A stretch of DNA of 7,062 bases from Thermoplasmata archaeon (GTDB lineage: Archaea; Thermoplasmatota; Thermoplasmata; JAGHBH01), in assembly GCA_021161085.1 (NCBI GenBank), contig JAGHBH010000100.1, forward strand, positions 1-7,062, written 5' to 3'. The position numbers were made by a program, and so were the translations under genes. The notes below the pieces were generated by a model that was not told the DNA's origin, did not search any database, and worked only from the letters and a program-made list of their open reading frames with translations. Shown in pieces: positions 1-6,500 of the stretch (position 1 is the first letter of the stretch; each line of letters starts with the position of its first letter).

Positions 1-26
1 AGGGAGGGGAGAGGAGGGCGGCCGGC

Positions 27-434
27 CTAGTAGGGCTGGTCCGCCAGCACGAACTTGTAGCCGTAGTTTATGGTGCCCTCTTTTCCCTCTTCGGATATCC
101 TGCGGAGGACGGCCTTGACCCGCTTGCCTATGGCCACATCCTCCGGCTCGCAGTCTATCACCTGTGAGGTCACCCTGACCCCGTCGTCCAGTTCGACCAC
201 GGCCATGACGTAGGGGGCCATGGCCTCGAATCCCTTCTGGGCGGTGTGGATGACCGTGTAGGTTACTATGGTCCCCTCGGGTTTCAGCCTGTAGGGCTCC
301 ATCTTGCCCAGGCTCTTCCTGTGGCAGTCCGGGCACATATCCCTCGTGGGGAACCATATCTTTCCGCAGTTACCGCACCTGCTGCCCATGAGGCTGTACC
401 TGCTGGGTATCTCTCTCCAGAATCTCGGCATCAT
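27..434 (-). CDS. DUF35 zinc-ribbon/OB-fold protein, scaffold of the thiolase-HMG-CoA synthase complex
   Basis: This 135-residue protein matches the archaeal DUF35 family in layout and length. A short N-terminal helix region (residues 1-15) is followed by a rubredoxin-like zinc ribbon with Cys20-x2-Cys23 and Cys34-x2-Cys37, then an OB-fold-like beta-rich region (about 48-130) containing GTIVTYTVIH and PYVMAVVEL. In the archaeal acetoacetyl-CoA thiolase/HMG-CoA synthase assembly, a DUF35 protein bridges the two enzymes and helps form a shared CoA-binding site, so the intermediate passes on without release. That role is inferred here from family and operon position. All four zinc cysteines are present. 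The thiolase TAG stop is followed directly by ATG ATG with no spacer, so translation is probably coupled. A GGGGGTGG stretch inside the thiolase tail may serve as a weak ribosome site, and Met2 is an equally possible start. It is the last operon gene in view. Confidence 0.9.
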   Translation of the reverse strand: MMPRFWREIPSRYSLMGSRCGNCGKIWFPTRDMCPDCHRKSLGKMEPYRLKPEGTIVTYTVIHTAQKGFEAMAPYVMAVVELDDGVRVTSQVIDCEPEDVAIGKRVKAVLRRISEEGKEGTINYGYKFVLADQPY

Positions 435-1604
435 CTACCACCCCCTCTTGAATATGTGGACAGCGCACGAGGCACCGCTGCCCCCGATGTTGTGCGTCAG
501 CCCGATCTCTACATCCTTGAGCTGCCTCTTGCCCGCATCTCCCCGGAGCTGAAGCACGGCCTCCACGGTCTGGGCTATCCCCGTGGCACCCACCGGGTGG
601 CCCTTGGCCTTCAGCCCGCCGGAGACGTTCACCGGTATCTCGCCGTCCCTCTGGGTCCTTCCCTCCTCCACGGCCTTTCCACCCTCGCCCTTCTTGAAGA
701 AGCCCAGGTCCTCGGTGGCGATTATCTCGTTGATGGTGAAGCAGTCGTGCACCTCGGCGAAATCCACGTCCTTGGGCTCTATCCCCGCCATCTCGTAGGC
801 CATCCTGGCGGCGGCCACCGTTGCGTCCGTGGTGGTGATATCCCGCCGGGAATGGAGGGCTATGGTGTCGCTGGCCTGTCCGGAACCGGCGATCACCACC
901 GGCCTGTCCGTGAACTCCCTCGCCCGCTCCAGAGGGGCAAGGACAACGGCGGCGGCCCCGTCGGACACCGGGGAGCAGTCGAACAATCCCAGGGGGTCGG
1001 CCACCATGGTGGAGTTCAGCGCCTGCTCCATGGTTATCTCCCTGGGGAAGTGGGCCTTCGGGTTGAGGGTGGCGTTCTTGTGGTTCTTGACCGCCACCAT
1101 GGCCATCTGTTCCTTGGTGGTCCCGTACTCGTGCATGTGCCTGCGGGCCATCATGGCGTACAGGCCGGGGAAGGTTATACCGAAGGCCGCCTCCCACTCC
1201 TGGTCCGCAGCCATACCCAGTGTGTCGGTGGCCACGCTGCCGGGCACGTCGGTCATCTTCTCGGCGCCGCCCACCACCACTATATCATGAAGTCCGCTGG
1301 CCACGGCCATGAACCCCTCTCTCAGGGCAATACCGCCGCTGGCACAGGCGGATTCAATCCTGGTGGCCGGTATGTGCCTGTCCACCAGACCGGAGTATTC
1401 GGAGATTATGGGGGCCATGTGCTCCTGCCTCACGAACCTCCCCGGGGACATGGTGCCCACATAGAGGGCATCTATGTCCTTTCCCTCTATGCCGGCGTCG
1501 TTCACCGCTGCGGCCCCGGCCTCTATGCCGAGGCTTCTCAGGCTCCTGTCCCAGAGCTCGCCGAACTTGGTCATCCCGACCCCTATGACTGCTACCTCTC
1601 TCAT
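435..1604 (-). CDS. Acetyl-CoA C-acetyltransferase (acetoacetyl-CoA thiolase, archaeal SCP2-type)
   Basis: This 389-residue thiolase condenses two acetyl-CoA into acetoacetyl-CoA, the first step of the mevalonate pathway, in the cytoplasm. The nucleophile is Cys87 in ESACASGG. His286 lies in EVHDCF and His336 in KGHPVGATG. As in SCP2-type thiolases, the C-terminal CxG motif of classical bacterial thiolases is absent, replaced by [10 protein letters not shown] (residues 371-380). Cys288 of the HDCF motif is the likely acid/base cysteine, which is family knowledge and not proven here. Length is normal for the family and no key residue is missing. The start ATG lies 4 bp after the HMG-CoA synthase stop, with a GGGAG ribosome site about 10 bases upstream. 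Synthase and DUF35 neighbours indicate a biosynthetic thiolase acting in a channelling complex, not a fatty-acid degradation enzyme. A broader-specificity thiolase is possible but unlikely in this context. Confidence 0.93.
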   Translation of the reverse strand: MREVAVIGVGMTKFGELWDRSLRSLGIEAGAAAVNDAGIEGKDIDALYVGTMSPGRFVRQEHMAPIISEYSGLVDRHIPATRIESACASGGIALREGFMAVASGLHDIVVVGGAEKMTDVPGSVATDTLGMAADQEWEAAFGITFPGLYAMMARRHMHEYGTTKEQMAMVAVKNHKNATLNPKAHFPREITMEQALNSTMVADPLGLFDCSPVSDGAAAVVLAPLERAREFTDRPVVIAGSGQASDTIALHSRRDITTTDATVAAARMAYEMAGIEPKDVDFAEVHDCFTINEIIATEDLGFFKKGEGGKAVEEGRTQRDGEIPVNVSGGLKAKGHPVGATGIAQTVEAVLQLRGDAGKRQLKDVEIGLTHNIGGSGASCAVHIFKRGW

Positions 1605-1608
1605 CGTA

Positions 1609-2661
1609 TCACTCTCCCTTCATGTGGATCTTCTCCCGGAGCTTGGCATAGACTCCGTAGTCCACATACTTCTTCCTGGCTATCAGGTCCTCCACCCTGG
1701 CGGCGGCGTCCCTGTCCATCTTCTCTATCTCGTCGGTCACCGTGATGTCGAAGCCGTCCGATCCGGCTCCGGAGCCGAAGGAGACGGCGAATATCCTCTC
1801 TCCGGGTTTGGCCACGTCCAGTATGGCTGCCAATCCCAGGGGTACGGCCCCGGAGTAGGTGTTGCCTATCCTCGGCGTCAGAAGCCCCCTCTCTATCTGC
1901 TCCGGGGTGAAGCCGAGCCTCTTGGCCACGGTCCTGGGGAACTTGCCGTTGGGCTGATGGAAAACGGCGTGGTCGTAGTCCCGGGGCTCCGTGCCCGCGA
2001 TGTCGAACAGCTTTCTGGCACAGTTCATTATGTGCTTGAAGTATGCCGGTTCTCCGGTGAAGCGGCCGCCGTGGCTGGGATACTTGGCTCCCTCACGCCT
2101 CCAGAAATCCGGGGTGTCCGTGGTGTAGGATGTGGTGTGGTTCACCGCCGCTATCACCTTTTCCCTTCCTATCAGATAGGCGGCTCCCCCGGCGGAGGCC
2201 GTGTATTCCAGGGCGTCACCCGGCGCCCCCTGGGAGGTGTCGGCTCCTATGGCCATCCCGTAGTCTATCATCCCGGCGTCAACCAGCCCGAGGACGTTCT
2301 GGATGGCCGCCGTTCCGGCCTTGCAGGCGAACTCGTAGTCCGCCGCCGTCATGTCCGGTGTGGCTCCTATGGCCTCGCCAACTATGCCGGAGGTGGGCTT
2401 CACGGCGTAGGGGTGGCTCTCGCTGCCCACGTATATGGCACCTATCTTAGTGGGGTCCACGCCGCATCTGGCCAGGGCGCTCCTGGCGGCGGCGACGGAG
2501 ATGGTCACCACGTCCTCGTCCGCGTTGGGCACGGACTTGCTCTCGACACCCAGGCTCTTTCCCCTGGCCTTTCCGTCGACACCCCACACCTTCCCTATGG
2601 CCTCGGGGGTTATGCGGAGCCTGGGTATGTACGCTCCATAGCTCACTATTCCCGCTTTCAT
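1609..2661 (-). CDS. Hydroxymethylglutaryl-CoA synthase (archaeal type)
   Basis: This 350-residue enzyme condenses acetoacetyl-CoA with acetyl-CoA to give HMG-CoA, the second mevalonate-pathway step, leading to archaeal isoprenoid lipids. The thiolase-fold catalytic set is complete: Glu81 in [11 protein letters not shown], nucleophile Cys113 in EFACKAGT, His235 in [10 protein letters not shown], and Asn267 in GNTYSG. A glycine-rich loop [11 protein letters not shown] (294-304) follows. The length of about 350 matches archaeal HMG-CoA synthases; eukaryotic ones are longer. The ATG at 2661 is the only good start: the frame has an in-frame stop 25-27 bases upstream and no intervening ATG, and an AAAGGAGG ribosome site sits 8 bases before it. 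The start overlaps by ATGA with a possible mini-ORF. It is followed after 4 bp by the thiolase whose product it uses, in the usual archaeal order. The very similar KAS III enzymes are excluded by the FHQPNGKFP and [10 protein letters not shown] motifs. Confidence 0.95.
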   Translation of the reverse strand: MKAGIVSYGAYIPRLRITPEAIGKVWGVDGKARGKSLGVESKSVPNADEDVVTISVAAARSALARCGVDPTKIGAIYVGSESHPYAVKPTSGIVGEAIGATPDMTAADYEFACKAGTAAIQNVLGLVDAGMIDYGMAIGADTSQGAPGDALEYTASAGGAAYLIGREKVIAAVNHTTSYTTDTPDFWRREGAKYPSHGGRFTGEPAYFKHIMNCARKLFDIAGTEPRDYDHAVFHQPNGKFPRTVAKRLGFTPEQIERGLLTPRIGNTYSGAVPLGLAAILDVAKPGERIFAVSFGSGAGSDGFDITVTDEIEKMDRDAAARVEDLIARKKYVDYGVYAKLREKIHMKGE

Positions 2662-2714
2662 GGTCTGTTCCTCCTTTGGGTTTCTTCATCCTTCTTCATC
2701 GTACCTTTCTTCAT
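2658..2714 (-). CDS. Possible 18-codon mini-ORF coupling the regulator gene to HMG-CoA synthase
   Basis: The gap between regulator and synthase reads as a complete short frame, [18 protein letters not shown] then TGA. Its ATG overlaps the regulator's TGA as ATGA (2711-2714), and its TGA overlaps the synthase ATG as ATGA (2658-2661). A GAGGAGGG stretch 6 bases before the ATG (2721-2728) would make a good ribosome site, though it also encodes the EEG of the regulator's tail. The peptide is highly charged, with no membrane segment or recognisable domain. It could be a coupling or leader peptide that lets ribosomes run from regulator to synthase without releasing the message, or a chance frame. 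I recognise no known family. The strong second ribosome site (AAAGGAGG) lies within it, so the synthase does not need coupling. Confidence 0.3.
   Translation of the reverse strand: MKKGTMKKDEETQRRNRP
2670..2677 (-). promoter_or_regulatory. Shine-Dalgarno site for HMG-CoA synthase
   Basis: The minus strand reads AAAGGAGG, nearly a perfect complement of the 16S rRNA 3' end, with 8 bases to the ATG at 2661. It fixes the synthase start and is the strongest ribosome site at any gene junction in the window. This suggests high synthase expression independent of the regulator. Confidence 0.8.
2682..2714 (-). repeat. Three direct copies of ATGAAGAA in the regulator-synthase junction
   Basis: On the minus strand the octamer ATGAAGAA occurs at 2714-2707, 2699-2692 and 2689-2682, with start-to-start steps of 15 and 10 bases. 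The first two copies are in one frame and encode the two Met-Lys-Lys units of the possible mini-ORF; the third is shifted to GATGAAGAA in that frame. The copies may come from local duplication or may be a repeated protein- or ribosome-binding element; no known function is recognised. Confidence 0.6.
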
Positions 2715-3421
2715 AATCTTCCCTCCTCTTTCTCCATCTTCCCGGTGAATGCGGCCAGACGCTCCACCGCCTCGTGGGTGCTGAGTGGTGAGGTCACCAG
2801 CGGTATGGCCTCCACGTCGGCCAGTTTGATCGCCAGGGGGTCCACCTTCTTGGGACGCAGATAGACGACCATCCCGGGTTTCAGGGGATGGGCCCGGACC
2901 GCTATCATGGGGCTCCGGCCGTATTCCACGTCGGTGAACACCAGGGCCCTCTCGGTGCTCCAGCCGTATATCCTGAGGTAGTCGTAGCTGCCCAGCCGCA
3001 GTATGGCCCGGAGGCTGTCTATTATCGTGTATCCGTAGAGGTCCCTCTCCCGCCCCTCGGTGTTCACCACCTCCCCCTCCATTATCTCAAGGAACTCGTA
3101 CACGGAGACGCTTCTGGGAAACTCGCTCATGCCCAGGACCACATCGCTGCTCTCTCCCAGCATGTATTCTTTGAGAACGGGCGAGCCCCTCTTCTTGTCC
3201 AGTTCTATGAGGCTCTCCACTATCCTGCGGACCGTGGCCACTCCGGGAGAACGCCTCCGCCCGGCCTCGTAGTCGCTTATGACGGAGGGGGAGACGCCCA
3301 TCTCCTGGGCCAGCTCCTTCTGGTGGACGGCGAACTTCTCCCGCCACTTCCTCATGGTGGCCCCGAAGTTGTGGGAGACCACCATCTCCCCGGCTATCTT
3401 CTCCATCAGTTCCCTTTCCAT
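2711..3421 (-). CDS. XRE-family HTH transcriptional regulator of the mevalonate-entry operon
   Basis: This 236-residue protein has an XRE/Cro-type helix-turn-helix at about residues 23-75. The core is QKELAQEMGVSPSVISDYEAG (34-54), where VSPSVISDYE is the recognition-helix region. A linker with GSPVLKEYML leads to a C-terminal beta-rich domain (about 100-225: VSVYEFLEIMEGEVV, DYLRIYGWSTERALVFTDV, HPLKPGMVVYLRP). The layout resembles a family of archaeal predicted regulators with an N-terminal HTH and a conserved C-terminal domain, which I recall lying beside HMG-CoA synthase in other euryarchaea. The C-terminal domain may sense a metabolite or mediate dimerisation, but no ligand motif can be named. 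As first gene of the operon it probably controls its own promoter and the three downstream genes. No ribosome site precedes ATG 3421, but a TATA box sits at leaderless distance. Met6, preceded by GGAAAGGGA, is an alternative start. Specific target and sign of regulation are unknown. Confidence 0.85.
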   Translation of the reverse strand: MERELMEKIAGEMVVSHNFGATMRKWREKFAVHQKELAQEMGVSPSVISDYEAGRRRSPGVATVRRIVESLIELDKKRGSPVLKEYMLGESSDVVLGMSEFPRSVSVYEFLEIMEGEVVNTEGRERDLYGYTIIDSLRAILRLGSYDYLRIYGWSTERALVFTDVEYGRSPMIAVRAHPLKPGMVVYLRPKKVDPLAIKLADVEAIPLVTSPLSTHEAVERLAAFTGKMEKEEGRL

Positions 3422-3442
3422 GTGGGCGGGAAAAACACCCCC

Positions 3443-3452
3443 GTATATAAAA
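3443..3452 (-). promoter_or_regulatory. Archaeal TATA box of the regulator-HMG-CoA synthase operon
   Basis: The minus strand reads TTTTATATAC, close to the archaeal TATA consensus, in otherwise GC-rich sequence. Its centre is about 26 bases upstream of the A of the regulator's ATG at 3421. In archaea transcription usually starts about 25-27 bases from the TATA centre, so the transcript should begin at or within a base or two of the start codon, giving a leaderless mRNA. The bases just upstream (CGGCAG) are a poor match to a purine-rich BRE element. Confidence 0.75.
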
Positions 3453-3467
3453 CTGCCGATACACTAC

Positions 3468-3506
3468 TTCGCTATTTGACGAACAAAGGCGTGTGGGGTC
3501 GTTCGT
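3468..3506. promoter_or_regulatory. Inverted-repeat elements upstream of the TATA box, possible operator
   Basis: Two overlapping inverted repeats share one arm. TTCG at 3468-3471 pairs with CGAA at 3480-3483 across 8 bases. ACGAAC at 3479-3484 pairs with GTTCGT at 3501-3506 across 16 bases, with arm centres 22 bp (two helical turns) apart. They lie at roughly -47 to -85 relative to the predicted transcription start, a usual place for archaeal activator sites. The arms are short, so chance is possible. Confidence 0.35.
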
Positions 3507-3544
3507 GAGAGGATAAAGGGGGGACGGCAAAGGGCGGAGGCATG

Positions 3545-3557
3545 CCCGGACGCCGGG
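3545..3557 (-). terminator. Weak hairpin after the RND membrane protein gene
   Basis: CCCGG and CCGGG (5-bp all-GC stem, 3-base loop) lie 6 bases after the transporter stop. No run of T follows on the minus strand, only scattered TTT, so this is not a standard archaeal U-tract terminator. It may merely stabilise the mRNA 3' end. The neighbouring GGCATGCC palindrome (3539-3546) is of unknown meaning. Confidence 0.2.
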
Positions 3558-3563
3558 TCTTTC

Positions 3564-6500
3564 TCACTCCGCCTCCATCCCTTTTCCTTCATCCCCCTCC
3601 TCTTTCTCCTCTTCCTCCACCGCCTTATCCTCTTCTCCTTTTCCCGGATACTTCTTCCTGCCCCAGAGGACGAGCAGGGTGGGGAGGACGAAGACGCTGG
3701 AGACGTAGCCGAAGAACACGGCCATGGCGGTTATCTCGCCGAACACCCTCATGGGGGCCAGGGGGCTGAGGCCGAGGATGAGGAAGCCGCCCACCGTGGT
3801 GGCCGCCGCACCGGTGAGGGCGGTTCCCGTGTGGGAGACCGCCTCCCTGCAAGCCATGTATACGTCTTCCTGGCGGCCGACCTCCTCCATGAACCGGTGG
3901 CTGAGGTGTATGGAATAGTCCAGTCCCAGGCCTATGCTCAGCGCCGCTATCATGTTGGTCATCACGTTCAGGGAGAATCCCAGCACGTACATGGCCCCCC
4001 ACATCCAGAGGACCACCAGTATTATGGGAACGATGGTTGCCAGGGCCAGGAGGGGGGCCCTGTAGACATAGGAGAACACCGCCAGGAGAAGGATGAAGCT
4101 CAGTATGATGGTGAGGAGCATGCTCCTTATCTGGTTCCTGTTTATCTCGTCCCTGGTCTCCTTGCCCACCAGCAGACCACCAGTGAGGACGGCGGACTCT
4201 ATACCCGGATTCTCCTCCAGGGTGCCTATCATCCGCTCCACGGCTGCTCTCATCTCATCCAGTTCGCTGTCGGAGAAGGCCGAGGACTGGAAGCGCACCA
4301 CAGTATCCCCGTATCCCGTGCCGTTCCTCTCCTCCAGCACGAAGGACATCTGGCTCCCCCAGTAGGGGTCGTCCATCAGCATGTCGTAGACCCCCTCCAC
4401 GTTCCGGTCGGGCAGCCCGTCGCCGTCGTCGTCCAGTGCCGTTATGTTCTCCGCCAGACTCTCGTTGTATCCCATGTCCCCCGGCAGTGCCGAGGAGGCG
4501 TCCCGGATGACGGACACCACGGACAGGGGGGTCTCGTTGGAGGCGTAGGGTATGTCCCCGAGGCCCGTGCAGAAGTCGTCCAGAGCCCTGAGGACCTCCG
4601 GGTCGGCGATGTCTCCTTTTATGAGCACGTAGAATGTGTCGCCAGTGGACTCGAAGTTGGCGTCCATGTATCTTATCGCACCGCTCTCCTCAATGCTCTC
4701 AGGCAGGAAGTCCATGATATCGAACTCGCTGGTCAGCTGCGACGCCCCGTAGGCGGCCAGCAGGGAGACCACTATCACGGCGGCTATGACCTTGGACGGG
4801 TGTTTCTCCGCAGCGTAGGCGCTGGAGCCCAGGGCGTTGTTGAGGAACGCCACGCCGCTGGCCTTGACGGAGTTCACCATGTCCCCGCCGGCCAGGGCTC
4901 CCCCGAGGAGGGAGGGCCTGCGGCCGTTCTTAGCCTCATCTTTTTCTCTCTTCTCGCCCTCCGACCCTTCCTCGCCCCCCTCCTTTTTATCCTCTCCCTC
5001 TTTCTCGCCGGCCGCCATCCACTCGAGGCCCACCACCCTCTTGCCCTTCCTGAGCCTCCGCCGGTCCCCGATTATCTTGACGGAGGGGATGAGGGCCAGG
5101 GTGACCACCAGGCTGAGGAAGACGCCCAGGGCGGACAGGACGCCGAAATCCTGGATGGGCTTCAGGGAGGCCGTGGTGTTGGAGAGGAAACCTATCATGG
5201 TGGTTATGGTGGTGAGGGACAGGGCGCCGCCCACGGTTATCATGCTCGCCCACGCGGCCTTGGGTATCTCCCTCCCCCGGCGCAGTTCCTCCCTGTACCT
5301 GAGTATGAGGTGTATGGAGTAGTCTATGCCCAGTCCCACCAGCAGCACGGGCACGGCCACGAGTATGATGTTGAAGGAATACCCGGCCAGGGAGGCTATG
5401 CCGAACACCCACACGACCGCCAGGAACACCGATAGAAGGCTCAGAACGGCATCCCCCAGGTTCTTGAAGTTCAGCACGAGCACTATGAACACGAACAGGA
5501 GGGCGGCGGGGAAGAGGGTGCTCATGGACTCCTGGGCGGTGTTGTTTATCTTGTCCAGCAGAACCTGCATGGCTATGGGGGTGAGGTCCGATCCGCCCAG
5601 GGTCCCCTCGCTCTCCATCTGGCGGACGATCTCGCCCATCCTCTGCTCGGCATCGTACAGTTCCCTGTCGTCTGCCGAGGAATCCAGGAGGACTAGGATC
5701 ATGAACGCCTCGGCCCTGGCCTCCCCATCTCCCACCGCTGCGTCCTCCGAGAGCATGGGAGTGAAGCCGTTCCACGTCTCCTCCACCTGGTCTGCCAGCA
5801 GGGGCAGGAAGTTCAGCATGTCGCCGGCCGATGCCTTTTTCTCCAATTCCTCAACTGCCTTGGAGAATCTATCTCCATATTCTTCCAGGGGCGTGGTGTT
5901 GTCCCACGGAAGTGCCGCGGACAGCCATTCTATCCTGGACACCAGCACCCGGGAGTCGTTGGCCGCCTTTCTCATGGCCGCGGACATGTTGGCGAACCGG
6001 CCGGAGACGCTGTCCACCAGGTTTTCCAGGTGAGAGGCGTTGTATTCCTTCATCCGCTCCAGCACGCCCGCCAGTTCTTCCTGTGTGAGGTTGCTGTACC
6101 ATTCCAGCTCGGCGGTCCTGTTGAGTGTCTCGTCGGGAAATGACAGGTTCGGCTCGGGCCTGGAGGGGCCCCCGGAGGGCTGTTTAGGGGGTATCTGGGT
6201 GACCAGCAGCAGGTCCGCCCTGGCCTTTGCACTCGGAGGCAGGTCGGAGAGGGCCAGGGTGGTGTATCCCCTTATGCCGTCCAGGAACGGCTGGAGGAGG
6301 GAAACATCCATGTTTCCCACTTCTCCTACTCCTCCTACTCCGGTGCCGTTGCCGTCCTCCCCCGTGTTGTTGGAGCCGGAGAGGAAGAGGAATATGTCGA
6401 TGGCGTCATCACACACACCATCGTCCTCCGAGAGGGAGAGGACCGTGTGCAGGTCCATCATGAGGGAGAGAAGGAACTCCGTACCTCCGTATAGCATGGC

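Noticed and set aside
1..26. Pyrimidine-rich minus-strand tract after the DUF35 stop as a terminator
   Set aside because: It is mostly C with few T and no T run; GGCCGGCC (20-27) is a short palindrome overlapping the stop codon. The window ends too soon to judge whether the operon continues.
370..1197. Second minus-strand frame (275 codons) inside the thiolase gene
   Set aside because: Overlaps the thiolase frame that carries all catalytic residues; the product is Arg/Gly-rich without a fold.
246..1745. Long plus-strand open frame (499 codons) opposite DUF35, thiolase and synthase
   Set aside because: It is antisense to three genes with intact catalytic motifs, is rich in Gly/His/Pro/Arg with no domain, and crosses gene boundaries; this is the usual artefact of GC-rich coding DNA.
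1474..2748. Plus-strand open frame (424 codons) opposite HMG-CoA synthase
   Set aside because: Antisense shadow of a clear enzyme gene, with no recognisable motif or ribosome site.
3478..3563. Separate small gene or RNA in the 3422-3563 gap
   Set aside because: No coding frame with a ribosome site, no conserved RNA structure and no box C/D or riboswitch signature is evident; the gap is adequately explained by the promoter region and the transporter's 3' end.
3831..5435. Plus-strand open frame (534 codons) opposite the RND protein
   Set aside because: It mirrors the helices and signature motifs of the real protein, and its own composition (His, Gln, Gly rich) is not protein-like.
4987..5775. 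Second minus-strand frame (262 codons) inside the RND gene
   Set aside because: Out-of-frame shadow of membrane helices 2-6, rich in Arg, Gly and His with no hydrophobic segments.
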